Shown: piece after piece, positions 18,490-27,552 of the stretch
Layout of the letters: each line of letters opens with the position of its first letter
How positions within the stretch are numbered: position 1 is the first letter of the stretch
DNA from: Pelagibius litoralis
GTDB taxonomy: Bacteria > Pseudomonadota > Alphaproteobacteria > Kiloniellales > DSM-21159
Assembly: GCA_029287455.1 (NCBI GenBank)
Contig: JARFRB010000113.1
Coordinates: 1-50,393, forward strand
Length of the DNA stretch: 50,393 nt
Reading direction: 5' to 3'
Made by a program: the position numbers and the translations under genes
Notes under the pieces: model-generated
Databases searched by the model: none
Seen by the model: only the letters and a program-made list of their open reading frames with translations
Told to the model about the DNA's origin: nothing

Positions 18490-19377
18490 ATGCAAGACGA
18501 TACCCAGGGGGCGATTCAGCACGTCGTTGTCCCCAGCGCGAAGGATCTCGGGGGCTTCGAGGTACGCCGCGCCTTGCCGGCCATCGCCAAGCAAATGGTC
18601 GGACCGTTCATCTTCTTCGATCATTTCGGCCCGGCGGAGTTTCTGACTGGCACCGGAATCGACGTGCGGCCCCATCCGCATATTGGGCTGTCGACGGTCA
18701 CCTATCTGATCGAAGGCGAGATACTGCACCGGGATAGCCTGGGCAGTGTGCAGCCAATCCGCCCGGGCGAGGTTAACTTGATGACCGCTGGCAAGGGTAT
18801 CGTGCATTCGGAACGCACCGGCGCGGAGGTGCGGGCCCAAGGACACAGGCTCTATGGCTTGCAGACTTGGCTTGCGCTCCCGCGCGAACTGGAGGAGACG
18901 GCGCCCGCCTTCGTGCACTACGGCCGCGACGTCATGCCGGTGGTGGAAGGCGAGGGCAAGGTCGTCCGCCTGATCGCCGGTAGTCTGTTCGGCACCAGCT
19001 CGCCGGTCGAAACCGCGACCGAGACGATCTATGCGGATATCTCCCTGGAGGATGGCGCACGCTTGCCGATCGCGGTGGACTACGAGGAAAGGTGCATCTA
19101 TATCCTTCAAGGCATTATCGAGATTGCCGGCGACCGCTTTGAGGCGGGACGGATGCTTATTCTTCGGCCGGGAGACACACTGACCGCCACCGCCGAGGGG
19201 GCGGCGCGGGTTATTCTGCTGGGCGGGGCAGCCATGGATGGGCCGCGTCAGATTTGGTGGAACTTCGTCTCCTCTTCGAAGGATCGCATCGAGGCCGCCA
19301 AGGCTGATTGGCGGGAAGGGCGCTTCGAGGCGGTGCCGGGCGAGACTGAGTTCATACCGCTTCCCGAAAACCGCTAA
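18490..19377 (+). CDS. Pirin family protein (cupin)
   Basis: The protein has 295 residues and two cupin halves, as in bacterial pirins such as YhhW. The metal site is in RPHPHIGLSTVTYLIEG, with further conserved residues around GKGIVHSERTG. Bacterial pirins can bind iron and some cleave quercetin; others regulate enzymes or remain undefined. The C-terminal half (EERCIYILQGIIEIAGDRFE) is less conserved, as is usual. I chose ATG 18490, which follows GGAGG, over a longer frame that extends into the intergenic region. It is followed 80 bases later by the creatinase gene, possibly in one transcript. Confidence 0.88.
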   Translation: MQDDTQGAIQHVVVPSAKDLGGFEVRRALPAIAKQMVGPFIFFDHFGPAEFLTGTGIDVRPHPHIGLSTVTYLIEGEILHRDSLGSVQPIRPGEVNLMTAGKGIVHSERTGAEVRAQGHRLYGLQTWLALPRELEETAPAFVHYGRDVMPVVEGEGKVVRLIAGSLFGTSSPVETATETIYADISLEDGARLPIAVDYEERCIYILQGIIEIAGDRFEAGRMLILRPGDTLTATAEGAARVILLGGAAMDGPRQIWWNFVSSSKDRIEAAKADWREGRFEAVPGETEFIPLPENR

Positions 19378-19457
19378 GCGAGCGGCCGCTTCCTTGCGAG
19401 AGGGACGATGCGGCCTTACTTTCGCTCGTCCGATCGCACCCTCGCGGAGAAAGCCAA

Positions 19458-20711
19458 ATGACCGACGACATGCTGCAGGTGATGCGTTGGCATAACGGCG
19501 AGAAGTCTTACTCGCCGTTTTCCGACGCGGAGATGACCCGGCGCCAGAATGCCGTAAGAGGCTGGATGGCTGAGCAGGGCGTGCACGCCTGTCTTTTCAC
19601 GTCCTACCACTGCATCAACTATTACTCGGGGTGGCTCTACTGTGCTTTCGGCCGAAAGTACGGGATGGTGATTACCGAGGACACGGCCACAACAATTTCC
19701 GCAGGCATCGACGGCGGGCAGCCTTGGCGCCGGAGCTTCGGCGATAACGTCACCTATAGCGATTGGCGTAAGGATAATTTTTTCAGAACCTTGGAGCCTC
19801 TTCTTAAAAGTGCGAAGCGAATCGGGATCGAGTTCGACAGCGTATCACTGGACCTGCGCGAGCAGTTGGGCGCAGCCTTTCCGGATGCGGAGTTCGTTGA
19901 TGTCGGCCGGGCCTCGATGTGGATGCGCACCATCAAGTCCGCCGAGGAACAAGCGGTGATCCGGGAGGGCGCCCGGATCTGTGATGAGGGCGGGTGGGCC
20001 TTGGTCGCCGCGGTGGCGGCAGGCGCGCGCGAGCACGAGATCGCCATGGCCGCAACCAACGCTATGATTCGCGAGATCGCCGGGAGCTATCCATTTGTCG
20101 AGTTGATGGATACCTGGACCTGGTTTCAATCGGGCATCAACACAGACGGCGCCCATAATCCCGTGACCAACCGGACAGTGGAGGCCGGAGATATCCTCTC
20201 GTTGAACACCTTTCCAATGATCTTCGGCTACTACACCGCACTCGAGCGCACCCTGTTCTGTGAGCGGGCATCGGACGCCCATTTGGATTTATGGGAGAAG
20301 AACGTCGCGGTGCACCGCCGCGGTCTTGAGCTGATCCGCCCGGGCAAATCCTGTGCGGAGATCGCGGCCGAGCTCAATGAGCTTTATCGCGGCTGGGACC
20401 TTCTGCGTTACCGCTCCTTCGGCTACGGCCACAGCTTCGGTGTACTCTGTCACTACTATGGCCGCGAAGCCGGCGTTGAACTTCGCGAGGACGTGGATAC
20501 CGTCCTGGAGCCCGGTATGGTGGTTTCCATGGAGCCGATGATCATGGTCCCCGAAGGCCATCCCGGCGCGGGTGGCTACAGGGAGCATGACATTCTCATC
20601 GTTGGGGAGGACGGCGCGGAAAACATCACCGGATTTCCGTTCGGCCCCGAGCACAACATCATTCCCAAAGGCGGGTTGCACCGGCCAACTGGCCAAGCCG
20701 CCGCGCCATGA
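19458..20711 (+). CDS. Creatinase (creatine amidinohydrolase)
   Basis: Creatinase hydrolyses creatine to sarcosine and urea in the cytoplasm. The 417-residue sequence closely follows the Pseudomonas enzyme as I remember it, including FTSYHCINYYSGWLYCAFGR, ISAGIDGGQPWRR, ELMDTWTWFQSGINTDGAHN and the C-terminal region DTVLEPGMVVSMEPMIMVPE. His233 sits where the Pseudomonas catalytic His232 lies. The fold is the pita-bread fold of M24 peptidases, but creatinase needs no metal. A Xaa-Pro peptidase is thus a weaker alternative. No creatininase, sarcosine oxidase or urease gene is in the window. Its stop overlaps the ATG of a ParB-like small protein by four bases. Confidence 0.93.
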   Translation: MTDDMLQVMRWHNGEKSYSPFSDAEMTRRQNAVRGWMAEQGVHACLFTSYHCINYYSGWLYCAFGRKYGMVITEDTATTISAGIDGGQPWRRSFGDNVTYSDWRKDNFFRTLEPLLKSAKRIGIEFDSVSLDLREQLGAAFPDAEFVDVGRASMWMRTIKSAEEQAVIREGARICDEGGWALVAAVAAGAREHEIAMAATNAMIREIAGSYPFVELMDTWTWFQSGINTDGAHNPVTNRTVEAGDILSLNTFPMIFGYYTALERTLFCERASDAHLDLWEKNVAVHRRGLELIRPGKSCAEIAAELNELYRGWDLLRYRSFGYGHSFGVLCHYYGREAGVELREDVDTVLEPGMVVSMEPMIMVPEGHPGAGGYREHDILIVGEDGAENITGFPFGPEHNIIPKGGLHRPTGQAAAP

Positions 20712-20953
20712 GGCCAACCTCGGTTCCTCTCGAACAAATCTATGTTCCCATAAAGCTGCGAAAGGAGTTGGAGCCCGCGAAGCTGGAATCCTTGGCCGAG
20801 GATATCCTCGAGAACGGTTTGAAGACGCCGATCCAAGTGCGTCCAGATAAGGGTCGATATGTGCTTGTGACCGGGCTCTACCGAATGAACGCTATGGCCC
20901 TTCTGGGTGAGGAAACCGTTGAGGCCTTGATCGTCCAGCCAAGGCGGTACTGA
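20708..20953 (+). CDS. Small ParB/sulfiredoxin-like domain protein
   Basis: The 81 residues read like a single ParB N-terminal (ParB/Srx) domain: IYVPIKLRKELEPAKLESLA, DILENGLKTPIQVRPDKGRY, and VTGLYRMNAMALLGEETVEA, where GLYR replaces the more usual G-x-R-R/H element. In larger proteins this domain binds CTP or is part of a nuclease or sulfiredoxin. Here no DNA-binding helix-turn-helix follows, so it is not a chromosome-partition protein. The ATG lies in the creatinase stop (ATGA), implying translational coupling. A link to creatine use is not known to me. The function is unassigned. Confidence 0.75.
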   Translation: MRPTSVPLEQIYVPIKLRKELEPAKLESLAEDILENGLKTPIQVRPDKGRYVLVTGLYRMNAMALLGEETVEALIVQPRRY

Positions 20954-21002
20954 ATGCGCTTCCTCAGGCGCTCGCAGCAAGGGTGCCCCGCGCGCCCGAT
21001 GA

Positions 21003-21342
21003 TCATTCTTGCCGGCTTCCCAAGAGCGCCTCGATATCTGGTTCGGTGAGGCTGCGGTGAGGCGGCAGACTCAAGATAACCCGCGTCCCTTCGTATTGCC
21101 GGTTTTCGATCGTGATCGAGCCGCCGTGCAGGGCCGCCAGATTCTTGCTGATCGCCAGGCTCAGGCCAGTGCCTTCGTAGCGCCTCGCCAATCCGGACTC
21201 GACCTGACGGAAGGGCTCGGCGATCCGCGATAGCTGGTCGGCCGCTATGCCGCTTCCGGTGCCGTTCCAAGATCGTGCCGGTACTCACGGCGAGGGCAAT
21301 GCAGAATGCGAGGAAGCCAAAATGCCGAACTGCGCGTGCCAT
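21003..21342 (-). pseudogene. Remnant of a sensor histidine kinase
   Basis: The last 80 or so codons encode the end of a kinase ATPase domain in one frame (SRIAEPFRQVESGLARRYEG, then TGLSLAISKNLAALHGGSIT). The G2 box is altered to GTGLSLAISK. The 5' part, from ATG 21342, encodes a hydrophobic start (MARAVRHFGFLAFCIALAVS) in a different frame. The dimerisation domain, phospho-accepting histidine and N/G1 boxes are missing. A TGA lies in the ATPase frame just upstream. This fits a kinase that lost its middle by deletion and then frameshifted. It is not expected to be active. Confidence 0.7.
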
Positions 21343-21643
21343 TAAATCCGCCTTCCCACCTCGAGATATTCAACCGTTAGCATGCAAGCGGATTGGCTTG
21401 AAAGCTAGGTTTGAGAAGTAAACTTTAAGATAGCAATGCAACTTTATCGGGAGCATTCAGGCAGATTATTAGCTGATTTGGGTGAGCTTGAGTTCCGACG
21501 GCTGAATTCTCGAAGGGGCAATCCCGTCTGTCTTAACTTATGAAAAGAGCATCGGGATGCCGGGCACGTAGACTCGTCCGCGCCGGCGGGTGAAGGTCCG
21601 GCGAAGCGGGTGTGGGCGCGGCGATGATCAGGGAGGTGACGCT
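21343..21643. other. Gap between the kinase remnant and the secreted COG3650-like gene
   Basis: This roughly 300-base stretch has an AT-rich middle (about 21410-21560). A 35-codon frame from 21435 has no ribosome site and no recognisable sequence. I see no RNA gene, repeat or clear promoter. Confidence 0.4.
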
Positions 21644-22066
21644 TTGGGTGCTGGGGCATTGTTGAGAGGGCTAGGAATCGCTCTCGTGGGCATGTGGATC
21701 GCTCAGAACGCTCATGCCGGGGATCGCCTTTCGGCCTCGTTGGTTTGCCGGGGCAACGAGCCATTTTGGAGTTTCGAGAAGGACGGGCCAAGCGCGCGCT
21801 TTACCAGACTCCAAGGCGCTGGGCAGGAACGCTTGGATTTCCAGGGCGAGGGAAGCGATCTCGGCTATCTGGACCCGCCCTGGTTCGTTTGGCGCGGAAA
21901 AGGTCGGGAAGACCCGAGCCAGACCATCGTGGTCGTTGCGAGGGTGCAAACTTGCTTGGACACCATGTCCGACGAGGGCCCGGCGTTCGATATGATGGCG
22001 GTGGTCTCTTCCCCGGAAGGCCGCTCGCTCGTGGGATGTTGCTTCTGGAAAACGGCCGGCGAGTAG
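21644..22066 (+). CDS. Small secreted protein, COG3650-like
   Basis: The 140-residue protein has a signal peptide (GALLRGLGIALVGMWIAQNA) that probably ends at AHA/GD. The mature part carries the pattern CRGNEPFWSFE near its start and CLDTMSDEGPAF plus LVGCC near its end. This matches conserved but uncharacterised periplasmic domains grouped as COG3650, in my reading. The cysteines may form disulfides. I prefer the TTG start at 21644 because GGGAGGT lies six bases upstream and the signal peptide then begins correctly; a longer GTG start at 21590 adds an unlikely basic stretch. The formate/nitrite-type channel gene follows after 38 bases. Confidence 0.7.
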   Translation: MGAGALLRGLGIALVGMWIAQNAHAGDRLSASLVCRGNEPFWSFEKDGPSARFTRLQGAGQERLDFQGEGSDLGYLDPPWFVWRGKGREDPSQTIVVVARVQTCLDTMSDEGPAFDMMAVVSSPEGRSLVGCCFWKTAGE

Positions 22067-22104
22067 GTCTTGCCCTGCGGCCAAGCCGATGGAGGGTGTC
22101 GGCG

Positions 22105-22911
22105 ATGACTCAAACTCCTTTGAACCCAACCGGCCTTGATGCTTATCAGCCAAGTGAGATCGCGCGCCGCATCGAAGAGGCGGGTGTGCGCAAGGCGCAT
22201 TTGCCATTCGTTCGGCTGATGACACTAGCGGTGCTCGCCGGGGCCTTCATTGCCTTGGGGGGTGCGTTCTATACGGTCACCATCGCGGGGGCTGATCCAA
22301 TTTCGGGGCCGGTCCGGCTGTTGGGCGGAGCGGCATTCTCCCTTGGCCTGATCCTTGTGATCGTCGGCGGCGCGGAGCTTTTCACCGGAAATGCCTTAAT
22401 CGTCATGGCCTGGGTCGACCGCCGGGTTTCCCTGCAAGAGCTGTCGCGCAATTGGGTGATCGTTTATTGCGGAAACCTAATCGGCGCGTTGATGTTGGTG
22501 GCGTTGATGGCGTTGTCGGGCCTGCCGCAAGGGGCGAGCGCCGAGGCCGCGCGGGCAATCGCGGAAGGCAAGATGGCGCTGGATCCGGTTTCGGCGTTCT
22601 TCCGGGGGGTGGCCTGCAACCTGCTGGTTTGCCTTGCGGTCTGGTTGAGCTTCGCGGCGCGCGACGCGGCTGGCAAAATTCTGGCGATCGTTTGGCCGAT
22701 CACCGCCTTCGTGGCACTGGGCTTCGAGCACTCGATCGCGAACATGTATTTGATACCGATTGGGCTGACCGCCGGGGCTTCTGGCGATTTGATGGACATT
22801 ATCGCCAATCTTCTGCCGGTGACCTTAGGCAACATCGTCGGAGGAGCAGGTGGCGTGGCCCTGGCTTATCGCCTGGCTTACGGCTCCCAAGCGGGTGGAA
22901 GCACATCGTAA
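22105..22911 (+). CDS. Formate/nitrite transporter family channel
   Basis: The 268 residues have six hydrophobic segments of the FNT (FocA/NirC) fold, which forms pentameric channels for small monovalent anions in the inner membrane. Typical segments are GGAELFTGNALIVMAW, the first half of the FNT signature, and GVACNLLVCLAVWLSFAA. GFEHSIANMYLIPIGL carries the central conserved histidine. Formate, nitrite, lactate, acetate or hydrosulfide are possible cargoes; the sequence alone does not choose between them. The phosphotransacetylase/acetate kinase operon downstream makes a short-chain acid attractive. ATG 22105 follows GGAGG by nine bases, while longer frames overlap the previous gene. Confidence 0.9.
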   Translation: MTQTPLNPTGLDAYQPSEIARRIEEAGVRKAHLPFVRLMTLAVLAGAFIALGGAFYTVTIAGADPISGPVRLLGGAAFSLGLILVIVGGAELFTGNALIVMAWVDRRVSLQELSRNWVIVYCGNLIGALMLVALMALSGLPQGASAEAARAIAEGKMALDPVSAFFRGVACNLLVCLAVWLSFAARDAAGKILAIVWPITAFVALGFEHSIANMYLIPIGLTAGASGDLMDIIANLLPVTLGNIVGGAGGVALAYRLAYGSQAGGSTS

Positions 22912-23012
22912 CCAAATCTTCGGATGCGAAGGCGCTCGGGAATCACTACATATGCTGCAGGTGCGAAATGTTTTGCCCGAGTCGCGCAACGAACTTAGGA
23001 AAGTGACGAAGC

Positions 23013-25325
23013 ATGGCCCTTGACCGCATGCCTTTTCCCTTTGTGGATCAGCCGCCAGAGATGATGAAATTCTTGCCGGACGGAGCAAGGGGGAGCGTTG
23101 AGTACGTTGTCGACGCACTGCAGCGTAACGTCTTGTTCCTCGATGCGCTGCGTCAGCGGGGCAACCAGTACCTCCAGCAAGAGGCTGAACCGGTTAAGCA
23201 CGTGCTCCGCTTTAAGTACGAACTGGTTATGAGCGGGCTCGATCTGGAGCGGCCGGTGAACTACGGATTGGTCCGAATTCTTCCGCCGGAAGGCGTCGAG
23301 ACTGATCCGGCGAGCCGCCCCTTCGTGGTGGTCGATCCCCGCGCGGGGCACGCCCCTGGGATCGGCGGATTCAAGGAAGACAGCGAGGTGGGTGTCATTC
23401 TGCGCGCTGGGCACCCTTGCTATTTCATTGGCTTCGTGTCCGATCCGGTTCCCGGCCAGACCATCGAGGATGTGCTCTACGCGGAAGCGGAGTTCATGCG
23501 CCAGGTCGCGGACCTGCATCCGGAAAGCGCCATGAAGCCCTGCATTGTGGCGAATTGCCAGGCCGGTTGGGCCATGATGATGATGGCGGCGACCGCGCCG
23601 GAGACGGCGGGGCCCATCATCATCGCTGGCGCGCCCTTGTCCTACTGGGCCGGCGTTCGCGGCAAGAACCCCATGCGCTACACCGGCGGGATGCTGGGCG
23701 GAAGCTGGATGGCGACTTTGGCTGGCGACCTCGGCAACGGCATCTTCGACGGCGCCTACCTGGTGCAGAACTTCGAGAACCTCAATCCCGCGAACACCCT
23801 TTGGTCGAAGCAGTATAACCTTTGGTCGAAGATCGACACGGAAGCCCTGCGCTATCTGGAGTTCGAGCGGTGGTGGGGCGGTCACGTCCTCATGAACGCC
23901 GAGGAGATGCAGTTCATCGCTGACGAGCTTTTCGTCGGCAATAAGCTGACCCGGGGCGAGGTGGTGACCTCCCAAGGCATGCCCGTGGACCTCAGGAATA
24001 TCCGCTCACCGATCCTCGTGTTCTGCTCGTGGGGCGACAATATCACGCCTCCGCAGCAGGCCTTGGGGTGGGTCCTGGATCTCTACGCCGACGAGACCGA
24101 ACTCATCACCTACGGCCAGACAATCGTTTATTCCTTGCATCACAGCGTCGGGCATCTAGGGATCTTCGTTTCCGGCTCTGTGGGCCGCAAGGAACACGAT
24201 CAGTTCACCCAGAACATGGACTTGGTCGATGTCTTGTCGCCCGGTCTCTACGAGGCCGTAATCCGGGAGAAGACGCCGGACGACGTGAACGCCGATTTGG
24301 CCTATGGCGACTACATCGTGTCCTTTGAGCGCCGCGGCTTCGACGATCTTCGCGCGCTGGGCGGCAACACGCCCGAAGACGACCGCAGTTTCGAGACGGT
24401 GGCTCGCGTATCCGAAATGAACCAGGGCCTTTACCAGACCCTGGCCAGCCCATGGGTTAAGCTGTGGTCGAACGAGGCGACGGCGAACCTCTTGCGCGAG
24501 ACGCACCCCTTGCGCCTGCAATACAGCCTGTTCTCGGACAAGAACCCCTTCATGGCTCCTGTCGCGAACTGGGCGGAGTGGATCAGGGGGAACCGTCAAG
24601 AAGTCAGCCCCGATAATCCTTGGCTGGCCTGGCAGTCGAAAGTCTCCGAGGGGATCGTCCAGGGGCTCGACGCCTACCGGGATTGGCGGGACTCGATGTA
24701 CGAGGCGCTCTTCTTCGGCATTTACGGCTCCGCACCCCTACAAGCGGCCATGGGCCTGCGCTCCTACGCCGCCGGGATCCGCGAGCGCCCGCGCTTCAAT
24801 CCGGAGCATGAGGCCTTTCTGCAGGAGAAGATCCGCGACCTTCGCTCCCGCATCGGACAGGGCGGCGTTCCAGAGGCCATCGCGCGCGCGATCCTCTATG
24901 TGGGCTTGCCGGAGCCACGCGTCGACGAGCGCGGATTCGCCTTGTTCAAGCATCTGCGCGAGGACATACCCGAGAACCAGCGTATGCCTTTCGATCAGCT
25001 GAAGCTGATGCTGCGTGAGCAGTTCTACATGCTGCTGATCGATGAAGAGGCGACCATGAGCAGCCTGCGCGACTTGCTGCCCGAGGACGAAGCCGCCCGC
25101 ACGGAGATTTTCGGACGGCTGGTTCGGTTGGCCCAGGCGACCGGCGCACCGGACACGGGACGCCTGGCGCGCATGCGGAGCGTGGCGGAGCGTTTCGGGC
25201 TGAGTCCCGACACTGTGCTGGGGTCGTTGGCACCGGCCTCGCTGTCGAGTGACCTGCCTCAGGGCAAACCCCGGCGCCGAGGCCCCGCGGCGAGTGCGAG
25301 GAAGCGCGTGGCCGCGAAACGTTGA
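23013..25325 (+). CDS. DUF3141 family protein (PHA-synthase-like alpha/beta hydrolase)
   Basis: This large 770-residue cytoplasmic protein matches the DUF3141 family, distantly related to polyhydroxyalkanoate synthases. The hydrolase core shows VGVILRAGHPCYFIGFVSDP, then GQTIEDVLYAEAEFMRQVAD. The nucleophile region IVANCQAGWAMMMMA has an alanine and glycine around the elbow CQAGW, and the acid/histidine regions are SWGDNITPP and HSVGHLG. The nucleophile would be a cysteine or glutamine-flanked cysteine, as in PHA synthases (GxCxG-like). The C-terminal 300 residues are helical. The gene starts a cluster with phosphotransacetylase, acetate kinase and fabI. The function is not established; storage-polymer or acyl metabolism is an inference from neighbours. 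Confidence 0.85.
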   Translation: MALDRMPFPFVDQPPEMMKFLPDGARGSVEYVVDALQRNVLFLDALRQRGNQYLQQEAEPVKHVLRFKYELVMSGLDLERPVNYGLVRILPPEGVETDPASRPFVVVDPRAGHAPGIGGFKEDSEVGVILRAGHPCYFIGFVSDPVPGQTIEDVLYAEAEFMRQVADLHPESAMKPCIVANCQAGWAMMMMAATAPETAGPIIIAGAPLSYWAGVRGKNPMRYTGGMLGGSWMATLAGDLGNGIFDGAYLVQNFENLNPANTLWSKQYNLWSKIDTEALRYLEFERWWGGHVLMNAEEMQFIADELFVGNKLTRGEVVTSQGMPVDLRNIRSPILVFCSWGDNITPPQQALGWVLDLYADETELITYGQTIVYSLHHSVGHLGIFVSGSVGRKEHDQFTQNMDLVDVLSPGLYEAVIREKTPDDVNADLAYGDYIVSFERRGFDDLRALGGNTPEDDRSFETVARVSEMNQGLYQTLASPWVKLWSNEATANLLRETHPLRLQYSLFSDKNPFMAPVANWAEWIRGNRQEVSPDNPWLAWQSKVSEGIVQGLDAYRDWRDSMYEALFFGIYGSAPLQAAMGLRSYAAGIRERPRFNPEHEAFLQEKIRDLRSRIGQGGVPEAIARAILYVGLPEPRVDERGFALFKHLREDIPENQRMPFDQLKLMLREQFYMLLIDEEATMSSLRDLLPEDEAARTEIFGRLVRLAQATGAPDTGRLARMRSVAERFGLSPDTVLGSLAPASLSSDLPQGKPRRRGPAASARKRVAAKR

Positions 25326-25344
25326 AGCGAGGGGAGGGCTTGGC

Positions 25345-26319
25345 ATGGTTGGACTTGCGGCGGCAACGCTTGGGGACGTCGAACGGGCGCGCGGCGAGAA
25401 GTATGAGCGGCTGATCGGCCGGACCAAGGAAATCCCGGCGATCAAGACGGTGGTTGTGCATCCTTGCGACGAAACCTCCTTGGAAGGCGCCACCGATGCC
25501 GCGGAGGCGGATATCATATCGCCGGTTCTCGTTGGCCCGCAGGCGCGGATCGCTGCGCTCGCGGAGCAGATGGAGATCGACATCTCCCGATATGAGATCG
25601 TCGATGCGCCCCACAGCCATGGCGCGGCCGAAATCAGCGTGCGCCTTATCCGCGAGGGCAAGGGCGAGTTGCTGATGAAGGGCAGCCTGCATACGGACGA
25701 ATTGATGCAGCAGGTGACGCGGCGCGAGAAGGGTCTCAGGACCGAGCGGCGGATCAGCCACGTCTTCATCATGGATGTGGCGAGCTATCCCAAACCGCTG
25801 TTCATCACCGACGCGGCGATCAACATCTTTCCCGACCTTGAGGATAAGCAGGACATTATCCAGAACGCGGTCGATCTTGCTCGCGCCCTTGGGCTTGAAC
25901 GGCCGCTGGTTGCCATCTTGTCGGCCGTGGAGACGGTGACGCCGAAGATCCCCTCCACCATCGAGGCGGCGGCGCTTTGCAAGATGGCCGAGCGCGGGCA
26001 GATCACGGATGCCTTGGTGGACGGGCCCTTGGCCCTCGACAACGCCATCAGCATGGAGGCCGCGAAGATCAAAGGGATCGAGTCGCCCGTGGCCGGTCAG
26101 GCGGATATCTTGGTCGTGCCGGATTTGGAGGCGGGCAACATGCTGGCCAAGAACCTCTCTTTTCTGGCGGGCGCGGACGCAGCGGGGATCGTGCTCGGCG
26201 CGCGCGTGCCGATCATCCTGACCAGTCGCGCGGATTCCTTGCGGACGCGCATGGTTTCCTGCGCCGTTGCCGCGCTCTTCGCCGAGGCGCGCAGGCGCGG
26301 CAAGGCAGTCGAAGGCTAG
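25345..26319 (+). CDS. Phosphate acetyl/butyryltransferase
   Basis: The enzyme transfers an acyl group between CoA and phosphate (acetyl-CoA + Pi = acetyl-phosphate + CoA). The 324 residues are the size of the short Pta/Ptb form. Typical segments are SPVLVGPQARI, LLMKGSLHTDELMQ, ITDAAINIFPDLEDK and VPDLEAGNMLAKNLSFLAGA, which belong to the phosphate acyltransferase family. Ptb-type enzymes and the non-hydratase half of bifunctional enoyl-CoA hydratase/Pta proteins are close relatives, so acyl length is uncertain. GGGGAGG precedes the ATG by seven bases. The gene starts 20 bases after DUF3141 and five bases before acetate kinase, so it is certainly in one operon with them. Confidence 0.9.
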   Translation: MVGLAAATLGDVERARGEKYERLIGRTKEIPAIKTVVVHPCDETSLEGATDAAEADIISPVLVGPQARIAALAEQMEIDISRYEIVDAPHSHGAAEISVRLIREGKGELLMKGSLHTDELMQQVTRREKGLRTERRISHVFIMDVASYPKPLFITDAAINIFPDLEDKQDIIQNAVDLARALGLERPLVAILSAVETVTPKIPSTIEAAALCKMAERGQITDALVDGPLALDNAISMEAAKIKGIESPVAGQADILVVPDLEAGNMLAKNLSFLAGADAAGIVLGARVPIILTSRADSLRTRMVSCAVAALFAEARRRGKAVEG

Positions 26320-26323
26320 CCTC

Positions 26324-27517
26324 ATGAGCGACACCTTGCTGGTGCTGAATACGGGCTCGTCCAGCATTAAGTTCCAGCTCTTCGCTATTTCTTCCGCGGA
26401 GCCGTCGCGGGTCTTCAAGGGCCAGATCGAGGGGATCGGGACCCAGCCCCGGATGCGGGTGGCGGACGCCGAGGGCGCGGTCATCACGGAGCGTGCTTTC
26501 GCGAGCGGCGAGGCGGGCGATGTCGCCTCGGCCATGGCGAAACTGAGGGAATGGCTGGAAGAGCATCTGGCCGGCCGGATCCCGGTGGCGGTGGGCCATA
26601 GGGTTGTGCACGGCGGTCCCGACTTCGATAAGCCAGTGCTCATCAATGAGGCCGTCCTTGCCGAACTCGAGCGCTACGTGCCCCTGGCGCCCTTGCATCA
26701 GCCCAACAACCTGGCACCGATCAAGCGCATCCGCGAGCTGCTGCCGGAGATGAAGCAGGTGGCCTGTTTCGACACGGCCTTTCATCGGGGCCATGGCGAT
26801 CTGGCGGACCGCTTCGCGATACCGGAGCGGCTCTACCAGGAGGGGGTGAGGCGCTATGGCTTTCACGGGCTCTCCTACGAGTTCATCGCGCGGCAACTGC
26901 GCGGCCTGGCGCCTAAACTGGCCGCAGGGCGCGTCGTAGTTGCCCACTTGGGCAGCGGCGCATCGATTTGCGCCCTGAAAGCGGGGCGGAGTGTTGACTC
27001 CACCATGGGCTTTACCGCCTTGGACGGACTGCCCATGGGCACGCGGCCGGGACAGATCGACCCCGGCGTCCTGCTCTATCTGATGGATGAGAAGGGGATG
27101 TCGGGCCCAGAGATCTCGGGTCTCCTTTACAAGGAATGCGGCCTCAAGGGCCTTTCGGGGATCAGCAACGACATGCGCGACCTCTTGGCGAGCGACGACC
27201 CGCGGGCAGCCCTGGCGGTGGATTTCTTCTGCTACCGGGCGGCCAAGGAAATCGCAGGGCTCGCCGCGGTGCTGGAAGGCCTGGACGGCCTGGTGTTCAC
27301 CGCGGGCATTGGCGAGCACGCGCCGGAGGTGCGCGCGAAGATCGCAGCGCGCTTGGGCTGGCTTGGCGTCGGTCTGGACGCACAGGCCAACGCGGCCGGC
27401 GGGGAGCGCGTCGATCTTGGCGGCGGTCACGATGGCGTGGCGGTCTGTGTCATCCCGACCGACGAAGAGCTGATGATCGCGAGGCACACCCTCGAGCTTC
27501 TGGAAACCGGTGCCTAA
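26324..27517 (+). CDS. ackA: Acetate kinase
   Basis: Acetate kinase interconverts acetate + ATP and acetyl-phosphate + ADP. The 397 residues have the family length and the two ASKHA-fold signatures: VLNTGSSSIKFQLF at the start and DTAFHRGHGDLADRFAIPER in the middle. The nucleotide motifs are VVAHLGSGASICALKAGRSV, then DSTMGFTALDGLPMGTRPGQ and TAGIGEHAPEVR. With the phosphotransacetylase upstream it completes the Pta-AckA pathway in the cytoplasm, either making ATP from acyl-CoA or activating acetate. A GAAGG site lies before the ATG at 26324. fabI follows after 35 bases. A propionate or butyrate kinase activity cannot be ruled out. Confidence 0.92.
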   Translation: MSDTLLVLNTGSSSIKFQLFAISSAEPSRVFKGQIEGIGTQPRMRVADAEGAVITERAFASGEAGDVASAMAKLREWLEEHLAGRIPVAVGHRVVHGGPDFDKPVLINEAVLAELERYVPLAPLHQPNNLAPIKRIRELLPEMKQVACFDTAFHRGHGDLADRFAIPERLYQEGVRRYGFHGLSYEFIARQLRGLAPKLAAGRVVVAHLGSGASICALKAGRSVDSTMGFTALDGLPMGTRPGQIDPGVLLYLMDEKGMSGPEISGLLYKECGLKGLSGISNDMRDLLASDDPRAALAVDFFCYRAAKEIAGLAAVLEGLDGLVFTAGIGEHAPEVRAKIAARLGWLGVGLDAQANAAGGERVDLGGGHDGVAVCVIPTDEELMIARHTLELLETGA

Positions 27518-27552
27518 AGGGCCTGTGACACCACCTATCGAGAAGGACGGAC

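Noticed and set aside
21435-21542. A 35-codon open frame starting MQLYREHSGR
   Set aside because: No ribosome site, no recognisable motif and no neighbour that suggests a role.
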